A stretch of 64,000 bases of DNA from Stenotrophomonas sp. UBA2302 (GTDB lineage: Bacteria; Pseudomonadota; Gammaproteobacteria; Xanthomonadales; Xanthomonadaceae). The notes beneath the pieces were generated by a model. The model was not told where the DNA came from. It was given only the letters and a program-made list of their open reading frames with translations, and ran no database searches. Both the position numbers and the translations under genes were made by a program. This document shows, one piece after another, positions 9,910-19,655 of this stretch. Numbering within the stretch: the stretch's first letter is position 1; each line of letters opens with the position of its first letter. The DNA lies in the NCBI GenBank assembly GCA_002345545.1, contig DDVW01000007.1, positions 65,680-129,679 of the forward strand. The letters are read 5' to 3'.

Positions 9910-10464
9910 TCAGGTGGCGCTGGGTGCGTAGCGCGGGAAGCGCTGGGCGATGTCGGTGCCGGTGAAGTGGCCGACCCAGCCGTCCGGCTCGGTGAAGAAG
10001 CGGATCGCGGCGAAGTTCGGTTCCTCGCCCATATCGAACCAGTGGGTGACGCCATCCGGCACCGAGATCAGGTCGTCCTTGACGCATTCCACCGCGTAGA
10101 CCTTGTCACCCACGTGCAGGGTGAACAGGCCCGAGCCGGCGACGAAGAAACGCACCTCGTCTTCCTTGTGGAAGTGCTCGTCGAGGAACTTGGCGCGGAT
10201 CTCGGCGCGGTTGGGGTTGTCCGGGGCGATCGAGGCCACGTCCACGCTCTTGAAACCGTGCGCGGCGACCAGCCGGTCGATGTCCTCGCGGTAAGCGGCG
10301 AACACTTCCTCCTGGCTGGCGCCCGGGGTGACCGGGTACCGGGCCTGCCAGCGTTCGAAGGTGACGCCGATCTTCTGCAGTTCGGCGGCGATGACGTCGC
10401 CGTCGTGACTGTCCAGCAATGGCGTGTCAGGGGCGGTGTCGTTGAAAATGCGCAGTCGGCTCAT
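9910..10464 (-). CDS. mtnD: Acireductone dioxygenase (methionine salvage)
   Basis: A 184-residue cupin. [12 protein letters not shown] supplies His-x-His-x3-Glu, and THWFD the last metal histidine, as in ARD. With Fe2+ it converts acireductone to 4-methylthio-2-oxobutanoate and formate; with Ni2+ it gives an off-pathway product. It is flanked by mtnB upstream and mtnC downstream on the same strand, with gaps of 74 and 101 bp. Confidence 0.96.
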   Translation of the reverse strand: MSRLRIFNDTAPDTPLLDSHDGDVIAAELQKIGVTFERWQARYPVTPGASQEEVFAAYREDIDRLVAAHGFKSVDVASIAPDNPNRAEIRAKFLDEHFHKEDEVRFFVAGSGLFTLHVGDKVYAVECVKDDLISVPDGVTHWFDMGEEPNFAAIRFFTEPDGWVGHFTGTDIAQRFPRYAPSAT

Positions 10465-10538
10465 GGCGGTGGACTCGACGGGGAAGGAAGTGTGGAGGCA
10501 CACACCGCAGTGGTGGGGTGCCGGATGGGGCGGGGCGA

Positions 10539-11186
10539 TCAGGCGTTGCCGCGCAGTTTGCGCAGCTCCAGCTCGCAGTGCAGCAGGAACTCGAAGGCTT
10601 CCAGATGGCGGCGCGCCTCGGCCATATCGCGGCCCCAGGCATACAGACCGTGGCCGTCGATCAGGTAGCCCCACATCGGCCCCTTGTCGAGTTCGGCTTC
10701 CACCTGCGCGGCCAGCACGTCCATGTCCTGGGTGTTGGGAAACACCTTCAGGTCGACCGTGGTTTCGTGGGTGGAATTGCCGTGCAGGGCTTTCAGCAAC
10801 TCGTAGCCGTCCAGACGGATATGGCCCTGGCCGGCGAACAGCCGCGAGGCGATGGTCTGCACTGGCGAGTGGGTGTGCAGCACGCAGCCGACCTCCGGGA
10901 AGCGGGCGTACAGCTGGGTGTGCAGCAGGGTTTCAGCCGAGGGCCGCAGTGGCCGGCCGACCGCCTTGCCGGCGAAGTCCACGACCATGATGTCGCTTTC
11001 GACCAGCCGGCCCTTGTCCTTGCCGGACACGGTGATGGCGGCGTGGCGGTCATCGAGCCGGTGCGAGAAATTGCTGCTGGTGGCGGGCGTCCAGCCGGCG
11101 TGTGCCAGCTCGCGGACGTTGTCGATCAGCAGCTGGGCCAGTTCGCTCAGGTGCTGGGCATCGTAGGGGACGGGAACGGCGTTCAT
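10539..11186 (-). CDS. mtnB: Methylthioribulose-1-phosphate dehydratase
   Basis: A 215-residue class II aldolase-fold enzyme. HTHSPVQT gives two zinc histidines, and the downstream [13 protein letters not shown] carries the third. It dehydrates 5-methylthioribulose-1-phosphate to the diketo intermediate used by MtnC. It is first in the mtnBDC operon. No mtnA or mtnK lies in the window, so the isomerase and entry enzyme must be encoded elsewhere. Confidence 0.95.
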   Translation of the reverse strand: MNAVPVPYDAQHLSELAQLLIDNVRELAHAGWTPATSSNFSHRLDDRHAAITVSGKDKGRLVESDIMVVDFAGKAVGRPLRPSAETLLHTQLYARFPEVGCVLHTHSPVQTIASRLFAGQGHIRLDGYELLKALHGNSTHETTVDLKVFPNTQDMDVLAAQVEAELDKGPMWGYLIDGHGLYAWGRDMAEARRHLEAFEFLLHCELELRKLRGNA

Positions 11187-11385
11187 GGCGGCATTCTACT
11201 AAGAATGGCCACTGATTCATCCATTCATCCGGATGGAATGGATGTGTTTCCGGAGTGGCTCGCCGTGACAGGCGACAGCCATCGGGTTGCGACCGGTTGG
11301 GCGAAGTAGCTGGAGTGGAATTTCCGCCTCCGGAGCCGGCAGGGGTGGCCGGTATTCCACGCTCCCATGTCCCTCTACGGACTGG

Positions 11386-11421
11386 AAAAAAACTCCGGCC
11401 CGTCCAGGAAGAACGGGCCGG
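11386..11421 (-). terminator. Rho-independent terminator of the Entner-Doudoroff operon
   Basis: Read on the minus strand: stem CCGGCCCGT/ACGGGCCGG (11395-11403 with 11413-11421) followed by a T-run (A-run at 11386-11392 on the plus strand). It lies about 30 bp after the eda stop. The rest of 11187-11450 holds no gene I can see. Confidence 0.85.
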
Positions 11422-11451
11422 TTTCAGCAGCTCAAGGCTTGTGACAGCCGA

Positions 11452-12111
11452 TCAGCCGGCGCGCGCCTGGCGGACGATGGCGGCCGCAGCGGCGGCGGAC
11501 TTCTTCACTTCGTCCCATTGCCCGGCGCGGATCCAGCTGTCCTGCACCATCCACGAGCCGCCGATGCAGACCACGTTCTTCTGCGACAGGTAGTCGCCGG
11601 CAGTGGCTTCGGTGATGCCACCGGTGGGGCACAGCTTCAGCTCGGGGATCGGACCGGCCACGCCCTTGATCATCGCCAGCCCGCCCACGGCAGTGGCGGG
11701 GAACAGTTTGCAGATGCGGAAACCGCGTGCGACCAGTGCCAGCAGCTCGGTCGGCGAGGCCGCACCCGGCACCACCGGCAGCGGTGCCGCTGCCAGGGCG
11801 TCGGCCATATGCGCCGGCGTACCCGGCGTCACCAGGAAGTCGGCACCGGCATCGATGGCGCGCTGCATCTGCTCGATCGTCAGCACCGTACCGGCGCCGA
11901 CGACCACATCGGGCAGCTCGCGCTTGAGCATGGCCAGTGCATCCATCGCCACCGGCGTGCGCAGGGTCAACTCGATGGCGGACAGGCCGCCTTCCAGCAA
12001 CGCGGCACTGACCGCGCGGGCCTGGTCGAGGGTGTGGACGGTGACCACGGGCAGAATGCCGGCTGCGCTGAGCAGCTGTTCGGCGCGGTCCTGGTGCTGG
12101 GCGATGCTCAT
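11452..12111 (-). CDS. eda: 2-dehydro-3-deoxyphosphogluconate (KDPG) aldolase
   Basis: A 219-residue class I aldolase. The Schiff-base lysine is K135 in FRICKLFPA. The catalytic glutamate is E47 in IELTLRTP, with R51 binding phosphate. It cleaves KDPG to pyruvate and glyceraldehyde-3-phosphate, the last Entner-Doudoroff step. It lies 52 bp after edd and just before a good terminator, so it ends the operon. Confidence 0.97.
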   Translation of the reverse strand: MSIAQHQDRAEQLLSAAGILPVVTVHTLDQARAVSAALLEGGLSAIELTLRTPVAMDALAMLKRELPDVVVGAGTVLTIEQMQRAIDAGADFLVTPGTPAHMADALAAAPLPVVPGAASPTELLALVARGFRICKLFPATAVGGLAMIKGVAGPIPELKLCPTGGITEATAGDYLSQKNVVCIGGSWMVQDSWIRAGQWDEVKKSAAAAAAIVRQARAG

Positions 12112-12163
12112 TGTGTTCCTCGTACTGGCGGTAGGCGCGCCGCAGTGAGCGGCACGCGGAAGA

Positions 12164-14080
12164 TCAGGCGTCCTTGGCTTCATGCGGCGCAGCGGCGGCC
12201 GCGGCGTCATGACCCAGTTCGTATTCGGCGTCGTACTCCCAGAAGCTGCCATCGGCACGGACCGGGCCGCAGGAAATCGAGATGGCACCCTGGTCGGCCG
12301 GGCCGACGATGCGGCGGTTCATCGCGAACAGGTTGCGGCCCATGTCGTTGCCGGCCGGCGCGGTATTGGCGGCAATACCACGCGCTGCCCATTCGGCCGG
12401 GTCCACCCGCACTTCCAGCGTGCCGGCTTCGCCGTCCAGGCGGATGATGTCGCCTTCGCGGACACGCGCGATGGGACCACCACGTGCAGCCTCGGGGGTG
12501 ACGTGGATCGCGGCGGGAATCTTGCCGGAGGCGCCGGACAGGCGGCCGTCGGTGACCAGCGCCACGCGCCGGCCCTGGTTCTGCAGCAGGCCCAGCAACG
12601 GTGCCAGCGAATGCAGCTCCGGCATCCCGTTGGCACGCGGCCCCTGGTAGCGGACCACGGCGACGAAGTCCTGTGGCAGCGCGCCGGCGGCGTGCAGCTT
12701 GTTCAACACCTGCGGTGCATCGACCACCACGGCCGGCGCTTCGATGGTGCGGAATTGCGGCTTCACCGCCGACAGCTTGATCAGTGAATTGCCGATGTTG
12801 CCCTTCAGCAGGCGCAGGCCGCCCTGGGCCTCGAACGGATTGGCGACCGGCCGCACCACGTCCTCGTCACCGCTGACCGCGGCGGCGGGCACGTAGCCGA
12901 CCTTGCCATCGAGCAGGCGCGGCTCCTGCGCATAGGCGCGCATGCCGCCCTCGGCGATGGTGGCCAGGTCGTCGTGCATCAGTCCGGCGTCCATCAGTTC
13001 GCGGAACACGAAGGCCGGGCCGCCGGCCGCGGCGAAGCGGTTCACGTCGGCTTCGCCATTGGGGTAGACGTGGGTCAGCAGCGGCACGATCTGCGAGAGC
13101 TGGTCCATGTCGTCCCAGGTCAGCACGATGCCGGCCGCGCGGGCCACCGCGATCCAGTGGATGCTGTGGTTGGTGGAGCCGCCGGTGGCCATCAGCGCGA
13201 CGATGGCGTTGACGATGGCACGCTCGTCGATCAGCCGGCCCAGCGGGCGGAAATCATCGCCCAGCGCGCAGATGTCCAGCGCACGCGCGGTGGCCGCGCG
13301 GGTGAGTGCATCGCGCAGCGGCAGTTCCGGATTGACGAACGAAGCGCCCGGCAGCTGCACGCCCATCGCCTCCAGCAGCACCTGGTTGGAGTTGGCGGTG
13401 CCGTAGAAGGTGCAGGTGCCTGCGGCGTGGTAGGACGCCGATTCGGCTTCCAGCAGCTCCTCGCGGCTGGCTTCGCCGGCGGCGTAGCGCTCGCGGACTT
13501 CGGCCTTCTTCTTGTTGGGGATGCCCGGGGTCATCGGCCCGGCCGGCACGAACACCGCCGGCAGGTGGCCGAACGCCAGCGCGCCGATCAGCAGGCCCGG
13601 CACGATCTTGTCGCACACGCCCAGATAGATCGCGCTGTCGAACATGTCGTGGCTCAGGCCGATCGCGGTGGACTGGGCGATCACGTCGCGCGAGAACAGC
13701 GACAGCTCCATGCCGCCACGGCCCTGGGTGACGCCGTCGCACATCGCCGGCACGGCGCCGGCGACCTGCGCGGTGGCGCCCAGCTCACGGGCGGTCTGGC
13801 GGATCAGCTCGGGGTAGTGCTCGAACGGCTGGTGCGCCGAGAGCATGTCGTTGTAGGCGGTGATGATACCGATGTTGGCGGTGACATCGGCGCGCAGGCG
13901 GCCCTTGTCGGTCGGGCCACAGGCGGCGAACGCATGGGCCAGGTTGCCGCAGCTCAGGCGCGAGCGGAACGGGCCTTCGCGCAGTGCCGCATCGATGCCG
14001 GCCAGATAGGCGGCGCGGGACGCAGCGCTGCGCTGGATGATGCGTTCGGTGATGGCGTGGATTTTCGGATGCAGGCTCAT
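12164..14080 (-). CDS. edd: 6-phosphogluconate dehydratase
   Basis: A 638-residue enzyme of the IlvD/EDD family, full length. Conserved cysteines C114 (AMCDGVTQG), C156 (GVCDKIVPG) and C223 (TCTFYG) match the Fe-S ligand positions of the family. It dehydrates 6-phosphogluconate to KDPG. It starts at ATG 14080, 106 bp after the pgl stop, and is followed by eda. The spacing after pgl is the largest internal gap in the operon, so extra control at that point is possible. Confidence 0.97.
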   Translation of the reverse strand: MSLHPKIHAITERIIQRSAASRAAYLAGIDAALREGPFRSRLSCGNLAHAFAACGPTDKGRLRADVTANIGIITAYNDMLSAHQPFEHYPELIRQTARELGATAQVAGAVPAMCDGVTQGRGGMELSLFSRDVIAQSTAIGLSHDMFDSAIYLGVCDKIVPGLLIGALAFGHLPAVFVPAGPMTPGIPNKKKAEVRERYAAGEASREELLEAESASYHAAGTCTFYGTANSNQVLLEAMGVQLPGASFVNPELPLRDALTRAATARALDICALGDDFRPLGRLIDERAIVNAIVALMATGGSTNHSIHWIAVARAAGIVLTWDDMDQLSQIVPLLTHVYPNGEADVNRFAAAGGPAFVFRELMDAGLMHDDLATIAEGGMRAYAQEPRLLDGKVGYVPAAAVSGDEDVVRPVANPFEAQGGLRLLKGNIGNSLIKLSAVKPQFRTIEAPAVVVDAPQVLNKLHAAGALPQDFVAVVRYQGPRANGMPELHSLAPLLGLLQNQGRRVALVTDGRLSGASGKIPAAIHVTPEAARGGPIARVREGDIIRLDGEAGTLEVRVDPAEWAARGIAANTAPAGNDMGRNLFAMNRRIVGPADQGAISISCGPVRADGSFWEYDAEYELGHDAAAAAAPHEAKDA

Positions 14081-14186
14081 GGGCTACCAGCTGTGATGAG
14101 AGGCGGGGTCCAGGTGCGCAGGCGCGCCACGGCTGGGCCGGGTGGGGAGCTCCCCGTCACCTGTGCGGGGCGGGGAGCCGGGAGGT

Positions 14187-14906
14187 TCAGGCACACCAGT
14201 GCACGCGCAGGCGGGTGCCGGGGGCATTGATGGCGGCAAGCACCGGATAGCGGGACACATTGCCGGAGGCGAGCGCGGCATCGAGCACATCCAGCTTCTG
14301 CTGCCCGCGCAACAGCAGCAGGCGCGTCTTGATCGGCTCGAAACCCTTGGGCGTCAGGGTGATGCGCAGCGGCCAGCCGTTGGCGACCGGGCAGCCGCTG
14401 GCATCCAGTGCGGCATAGGTCTGCGAGCTGCGCAGGGTGCGATCCAGATCGACAGACTCCGGGAACAGCGACGCGGTGTGGCCGTCGTTGCCCATGCCCA
14501 GCACCACCAGACAGGCCGGCTGGGTGTGCTGCGCCACGAGGTTGGCATCGTGCACGCACTCGGCCAGCGGTTTGCCGACCCGCACCAGCGGATCGAAGTG
14601 TGCGCCTTCGGCATGGTTCAGGAAGTTGTTGCGGACCAGCCAGGCATTGCTGTCGCTGTCCTGCGGCGACAGCCAGCGCTCATCGGCCAGGCCCACTTCC
14701 ACCCGCGCCCATTCCAGCGGGGCCGCGGCCAGAGCCTCGTAGACGGGAGCTGGCGTGGTGCCGCCGGACAGCAGCATCCGGGCACGGCCACGCTGTTCGA
14801 TTTCATGGGCCAGTACCGTTTCCATTTCCCGGGCCACGCCCTCGGTCCACGCATCGGCATCGGCATGGCGGATCAGCGAGATACGGTCCGAACTCACAGC
14901 ACTCAT
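14187..14906 (-). CDS. pgl: 6-phosphogluconolactonase
   Basis: A 239-residue protein of the DevB/SOL family. It shows LLSGGTTPAPVYEAL near residue 45 and GMGNDGHTASLFP in the middle, the sugar-phosphate-binding motifs. It hydrolyses 6-phosphogluconolactone between Zwf and Edd. Its ATG overlaps the glk stop as ATGA (14903-14906), a sign of translational coupling. Confidence 0.95.
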   Translation of the reverse strand: MSAVSSDRISLIRHADADAWTEGVAREMETVLAHEIEQRGRARMLLSGGTTPAPVYEALAAAPLEWARVEVGLADERWLSPQDSDSNAWLVRNNFLNHAEGAHFDPLVRVGKPLAECVHDANLVAQHTQPACLVVLGMGNDGHTASLFPESVDLDRTLRSSQTYAALDASGCPVANGWPLRITLTPKGFEPIKTRLLLLRGQQKLDVLDAALASGNVSRYPVLAAINAPGTRLRVHWCA

Positions 14907-15916
14907 TCAACAACTCCAGAAACACGGCCCCGGGAAGCGGCATCCAGCGCATAGGCGGTGGCGCCGAGCAGGCCGGGGCAGGGATGGATGATGGCCAGGG
15001 AAGGAATCCGGGCCAGGGTATCGGCGAAGCGGCCCTTGCTTTCGAAGCCGCGACGGAAGCCGGTATGCTGGTCCGGTCCGAGCAGGCGCGGAACCAGTCC
15101 ACCGGTCAGGAATACGCCATCCCAGCTGCCCTGTACCAGCACCGCATCACCGGCAACGGCACCAAAAATCTCGATGAACAGATCGATGGCGCGTGTGGCG
15201 AGCGGGTCACCGCTGGCGGCGCGGGTGCCGACATCGGCCGGCTGCAGCACGCCGGGATCGCTGCCGGCGATCTGGCACAACGCCCGGTGGATATTGACCA
15301 GACCCGGTCCGCAGATCAGCCGTTCATTGGAGACGCGGCCAAACTGCGCCGACAGAATCTCGAGGATACGCACCTGCTCGGGTGTGACCGGAGCAAAGCT
15401 GGCGTGGCCACCCTCGGTGGCGAGCGGATAGCAGCGGCCATCGCGGATCACCAGCGCGCCCATGCCCAGGCCGGTGCCAGGGCCGAGCACGCAGTAGTTG
15501 CGCGCGGTATCCGCTGCAGCGGGCTGCCAGCCGGCCGGGCCGACGCGGGTCACGTCAGCCGGCTGCAACAGCGAGATCGCCATGGCCTGGGCAACGAAAT
15601 CATTGATCAGGTGCAGCGTGGCGAAATCCAGCACGGCGGCGATGCGGGAACGCGAGATCACCCACGGGTGGTTGGTGATGCGGGCCTCGTCGCCCTCCAC
15701 GCGCCCGGCCACGGCGAACACGCCACTGCTCGCCTCGGCCTTGCTCTCGTGCAGATAGTGCGCGGCCGCTTCGGCCAGTGACGGGAAGCGGGTGACCGGA
15801 TACTCGCGGATGCTGGCCTGGTCCAGCGGCGAGGCGGCGTGGAGGTCAGCCAGCGCGAAACGGGCATTGGTGCCGCCGATGTCGGCGACCAGTACCCGTC
15901 CGGCGCCGCCGCTCAC
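14903..15916 (-). CDS. glk: Glucokinase (bacterial Glk family)
   Basis: A 337-residue kinase. The start is GTG at 15916, which overlaps the zwf stop as GTGA; a longer upstream frame would read through zwf. LVADIGGTNARFAL is the phosphate-binding motif, and VLGPGTGLGMG and GHASFAP follow as in Glk (not ROK, since the ROK zinc cysteines are absent). It phosphorylates glucose to glucose-6-phosphate, directly feeding Zwf. Confidence 0.95.
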   Translation of the reverse strand: MSGGAGRVLVADIGGTNARFALADLHAASPLDQASIREYPVTRFPSLAEAAAHYLHESKAEASSGVFAVAGRVEGDEARITNHPWVISRSRIAAVLDFATLHLINDFVAQAMAISLLQPADVTRVGPAGWQPAAADTARNYCVLGPGTGLGMGALVIRDGRCYPLATEGGHASFAPVTPEQVRILEILSAQFGRVSNERLICGPGLVNIHRALCQIAGSDPGVLQPADVGTRAASGDPLATRAIDLFIEIFGAVAGDAVLVQGSWDGVFLTGGLVPRLLGPDQHTGFRRGFESKGRFADTLARIPSLAIIHPCPGLLGATAYALDAASRGRVSGVVE

Positions 15917-17373
15917 TTCGCGTTTCCAGCGGCCGAGACGATATGTTCGGGCAGGAAGTCCGGAGCCTGCAGCGGCCCCCAGCTGCCCGCCGTGTAGGGT
16001 TCCATCGGCAGGTTGGCGTCTTTCCAGGCATTGCTGACGCTGTCGATCCATGCCCATGCGGCACGCACCTCGTCATCCCGCACGAACAGCGCGTGGTTGC
16101 CGTTGAGGGCGTCCAGGAACAGGCGCTCGTAGGCGATGCGGCGATGCAGGCCAGTCGGCACAGACAGCTCCAGCTCCAGCGGTTGCAGCTCCAGCGCTCC
16201 CCATTCCGGGCCGGCCAGCGAGCTCATCAGGCCGAGCTGGATGTTTTCCTGCGGCTGCAGCTGGAACGTCAGGCGGTTGGGCTGGGCGTTGTGGCGGTCC
16301 GGGCGCTCGAACACCCAGTGCGTGACCGGCTTGAGGTTGACCTCGATACGGGTGGTGCGTTCGGGCAGGCGCTTGCCGGTGACCAGATGGAACGGCACGC
16401 CTTCCCAGCGCCAGTTGTCGATATGGGCGGTGACGCCGACAAAGGTTTCCGCCTCACTGCCTTCCGGCGGCTGGTAGGCCTGCACCGGCTGGTCGTTGAT
16501 GGTGCCGGCGGTGTAGCGGCCGCGCACGCTGTCGGTGCTGGCGTGCTTTGCATCCAGCGGACGCAGGGCGCGCAACACCTTGACCTTCTCGTCGCGGATC
16601 CGGTCGGCCTCCAGCGAGGCCGGCGGCTCCATCGCCACCAGGCACAGCAGCTGCAGGATGTGGCTCTGCACCATGTCGCGCATCGCGCCGGCACGCGAGT
16701 AATACGAGTCGCGGCCATCCACACCATCGCTCTCGGCGACGAGGATGTGCACAGACTCGATGTAATTGCGGTTCCAGACCGCTTCCAGCAGCGTGTTGCC
16801 GAAACGCAGCGCCATCAGGTTCTGCACCGCGGCCTTGCCGAGGTAATGGTCGATGCGGAACACCCGGTCCTCGTCGATCAGCTTGGCGATCGACTGCAGG
16901 ATCTCCTCGGCACTGGCCGAATCCGAACCGATCGGCTTTTCCAGCATCAGCCGGTGCGGTGTGGCCAGCGCGCCGCCGAGGGCGAGGCCTTCGCAGGTGG
17001 AGATGTACAGGCCCGGTGGGATCGCGAGATTGCTCAGGCACCTGCGGTGCACCAGGTCCTTGACCGCATCGGCCACGGATTCCGGATTGCGCAGGTCCAC
17101 CGAGCGGTAGTCGATGCGCGAGAGCAGGTTGTTGATGTCGTCCTGGCTGGCCTGCGGCATGGCCTGCTCGAGGCGTGGGCGCAGAATGCCGTGGAATTTC
17201 TCGGTGTCGTGCGGGGACAGGGCCAGCGCACGTACCCGGAAGTCTTCCGGCAGCAGGCCGTCTCCAAGCAGACGCAACAGGGAGGGGAACAGATAACGCT
17301 GGGCCAGATCGCCTGTGGCACCGAACAGGAAGAGAGTGTCGTGCATGGCTCGAGTTTCGTGTGCGGATGACAT
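15913..17373 (-). CDS. zwf: Glucose-6-phosphate 1-dehydrogenase
   Basis: A 486-residue enzyme from the ATG at 17373; a TTG nine bases upstream is possible. LFGATGDLAQR is the NADP-binding motif, and FRIDHYLGK carries the catalytic lysine and histidine. The lysine-containing MLEKPIGSD is also present. It is first in the zwf-glk-pgl-edd-eda operon, so glucose phosphorylation and all steps to pyruvate plus G3P are co-transcribed. It diverges from an ABC transporter ATPase gene; I could not find a convincing HexR palindrome in the intergenic region. Confidence 0.97.
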   Translation of the reverse strand: MSSAHETRAMHDTLFLFGATGDLAQRYLFPSLLRLLGDGLLPEDFRVRALALSPHDTEKFHGILRPRLEQAMPQASQDDINNLLSRIDYRSVDLRNPESVADAVKDLVHRRCLSNLAIPPGLYISTCEGLALGGALATPHRLMLEKPIGSDSASAEEILQSIAKLIDEDRVFRIDHYLGKAAVQNLMALRFGNTLLEAVWNRNYIESVHILVAESDGVDGRDSYYSRAGAMRDMVQSHILQLLCLVAMEPPASLEADRIRDEKVKVLRALRPLDAKHASTDSVRGRYTAGTINDQPVQAYQPPEGSEAETFVGVTAHIDNWRWEGVPFHLVTGKRLPERTTRIEVNLKPVTHWVFERPDRHNAQPNRLTFQLQPQENIQLGLMSSLAGPEWGALELQPLELELSVPTGLHRRIAYERLFLDALNGNHALFVRDDEVRAAWAWIDSVSNAWKDANLPMEPYTAGSWGPLQAPDFLPEHIVSAAGNAK

Positions 17374-17543
17374 CGTTGTCAATTCTTATTCGGGAAGGGT
17401 GTCGCATGCGGTCGGGTATGAATGCGCAGACCGTCGCAAGGAGGTGCATGGGGTCATCCATCACGCCTGCGGCAAGGGCCTGGAACGCGGGGCGATGGTC
17501 TGCTTACGCGTGCATACCTATCGATGTTGCCATATGAATATGC

Positions 17544-17573
17544 TTGAGGGACGTAAGGTTTCCTATGTATACG
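17544..17573 (+). promoter_or_regulatory. Candidate sigma70-like promoter for the ABC ATPase gene
   Basis: TTGAGG (17544-17549), 18-bp spacer, TATACG (17568-17573), about 85 bp before the ATPase ATG. Both hexamers match consensus at four of six positions. The 17374-17657 intergenic region has no gene I can support. Confidence 0.3.
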
Positions 17574-17657
17574 ATTGCAGCCCGGCGCAGCCTGCCGGGC
17601 CGGATGGCATGGACGTAGGCGAATGGACGCAGTGGTGTGGAAATCTACGAGGTGAGC

Positions 17658-18758
17658 ATGGCCAAGGTCCGGTTTGATGGGGTGCGCAAGGTCTACGACA
17701 ACGGCCAGGCGGCCGTGCATGGCGCCAGTTTCGAGATCGCCGATGGCGAGCTGATGGTGCTGGTGGGCCCCTCGGGCTGTGGCAAATCGACGTTGCTGCG
17801 GATGGTGGCGGGACTGGAGGAGATCAGTGCCGGGACGCTCAGCATCGGCAATCGCGTGGTCAACGACGTGGCGCCGAAGGACCGGGACATCGCCATGGTG
17901 TTCCAGAATTACGCGCTGTATCCGCACATGAGCGTGGCCGGGAACCTGGCGTTCGGACTGAAACTGCGCGGCTGTCCCAAAACGGAGGTGCAGCGTCGCG
18001 TGCATGCCGCCGCCGAAGTGCTGGGGCTGATGCCGGTGCTCGACAAGCTGCCCAAGGCGCTGTCCGGCGGTCAGCGGCAGCGGGTAGCGCTGGGCCGGGC
18101 GCTGGTACGTGAGCCGGCGGTGTTCCTGCTGGATGAGCCGCTGTCCAATCTGGATGCCAAGCTGCGCCACTCGGTGCGTACCGAAATCGCCCAACTGCAC
18201 CGCAAGCTGGGGACCACGATGATCTACGTCACCCACGACCAGGTCGAGGCGATGACGCTGGGCCAGCGCATCGTGGTGCTCAAGGAAGGTGTGGTGCAGC
18301 AGATCGACACGCCGATGGCGCTGTACGAGCGCCCGGCCAACCTGTTCGTGGCGGGGTTTCTCGGCAGTCCGGCAATGAACCTGCTGCGCGGTGTGATCGC
18401 TCACGATGAACAGGGAAAGGCGGCGCTTCGATTGGCCGATGGTTCAGTTGTCCCGCTGGGAGCGGCGACACTGCCGGCGGGATGGTCGGGGCGCGAACTG
18501 GTGGTAGGGGTTCGGCCCGAGCACCTGCAGCCGGCCAGCACCCCCACGTCTTTCCCTGCCCTGATCGAGGGGCTGGAGCCGGTCGGCAACGAGATCTTCG
18601 TCAACCTGCGCCATGGCGCGCAGGCACTGGTGATGCGCGTGCCGCCGCAGCCATTGCCGGAAGTGGGGCAGCAGATCGCGGTGGCCCTGCAGTCAGCGGC
18701 CCTGCATTTCTTCGACGCATCCAGTGGCGAACGGATCGAGTGCGCGATGGCGGACTGA
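17658..18758 (+). CDS. ugpC: Carbohydrate/glycerol-3-phosphate ABC transporter ATPase (UgpC/MalK type)
   Basis: A 366-residue ATPase, start at ATG 17658 with GAGG 5 nt upstream; a GTG at 17637 would add seven residues. In order: Walker A GPSGCGKST, Q-loop FQNYALYPH, signature LSGGQRQRVALGRA, Walker B FLLDEPLSNLD, H-loop THDQVEAM, then a TOBE-type C-terminal domain (VGVRPEHLQP). This is the MalK/UgpC/MsmK subfamily, which energises sugar import. No permease or binding protein is adjacent, so it may serve remote importers. The adjacent Entner-Doudoroff operon fits a role in sugar uptake. Confidence 0.9.
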   Translation: MAKVRFDGVRKVYDNGQAAVHGASFEIADGELMVLVGPSGCGKSTLLRMVAGLEEISAGTLSIGNRVVNDVAPKDRDIAMVFQNYALYPHMSVAGNLAFGLKLRGCPKTEVQRRVHAAAEVLGLMPVLDKLPKALSGGQRQRVALGRALVREPAVFLLDEPLSNLDAKLRHSVRTEIAQLHRKLGTTMIYVTHDQVEAMTLGQRIVVLKEGVVQQIDTPMALYERPANLFVAGFLGSPAMNLLRGVIAHDEQGKAALRLADGSVVPLGAATLPAGWSGRELVVGVRPEHLQPASTPTSFPALIEGLEPVGNEIFVNLRHGAQALVMRVPPQPLPEVGQQIAVALQSAALHFFDASSGERIECAMAD

Positions 18759-19098
18759 TCCGGGTGGGTGCCGACCGGGAGTCGCTCGGCATTCGACACT
18801 CAATGCCTGGCGTAGAAACGTCACCGATGCCCAAGGTTGTTGCCAGCAGGGCCGGTACGTTCAAGTCCGCAATCACTCGACCCTCGTTCGTCGCCAGTCC
18901 CCAGACCTTCCTGCCTTCGCGTCTTCGGCGGCAAAGAGCCTTGCCAGTAGTGTCACGCCTGGGCCACACCCGGCGCCGGTGCCCGATTCCAGTTGTCCGG
19001 AATCGCATGAACGGATTTCCCCGCGGAAGGACGCGCAAGCCTGGTCGGCGCCTTAGACTGTGCAGGCCGCAGGATGCGGGAACCAAGAGGGGAAGGAC
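18759..19098. other. Intergenic, no gene seen
   Basis: 340 bp between the ABC ATPase gene and the next gene. Only short shadow frames are present. A purine-rich ribosome site (AGAGGGGAAGG) at the right end belongs to the next gene. Confidence 0.5.
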
Positions 19099-19599
19099 AT
19101 GCGGGTGATCGGATTGTTGCTGGTATTGGCCGCGGTGGCGGGCTTCTATTGGCTGGGAGGCAACCGGCTGGACGAGGCGCAGGTACGCGATTTCTACCAG
19201 CGCGCCGAACAGGCGATGCTGGCACTGGACGACGAAACTCTGTGCCGGATGCTGGCCGAAGACTTTGAGCAGACCACGGTAACCCGGGTTGAATCCAACG
19301 AGATGCGGGCCACCATGGACAAGGCCGGGTATTGCCGTAGCACGGCCGAAACGACACAGCAGTTGCGGCAATTGCGCGATGCCATGCGTGGCAATTCGCC
19401 GATGCGTTACTCGCAGACCGTGGTAAGCGTGACCCTGGCACCGGACCGGCGCTCGGCCGATGTCGAGATGCGGGCCACACTGGAAATGCCGGGGATGCGC
19501 TCAAGCAGCCGCAGTCGCGATACCGTCGTGCGCGAACGCTGGCGGATGTATGCGCTGCGCAGCAATTCGGTTGTCTGGGTGGGGCCGGCCTACCGCTGA
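19099..19599 (+). CDS. Membrane-anchored protein of unknown function
   Basis: A 166-residue protein, start at ATG 19099 with a strong AGAGGGGAAGG ribosome site. Residues 1-20 form an uncleaved-looking signal anchor. The rest reads as a compact alpha/beta domain with two conserved-looking cysteines (LCRML, YCRST) and an arrangement loosely like NTF2/SnoaL-type domains. I do not recognise a family with confidence. It lies 56 bp upstream of dapB and may be co-transcribed with it. Confidence 0.65.
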   Translation: MRVIGLLLVLAAVAGFYWLGGNRLDEAQVRDFYQRAEQAMLALDDETLCRMLAEDFEQTTVTRVESNEMRATMDKAGYCRSTAETTQQLRQLRDAMRGNSPMRYSQTVVSVTLAPDRRSADVEMRATLEMPGMRSSSRSRDTVVRERWRMYALRSNSVVWVGPAYR

Positions 19600-19655
19600 A
19601 CGCCTGCCGGTCTTCGACCCTTGTGTATTGGTCGAGGGGCCCGTACTTTGCGGCA

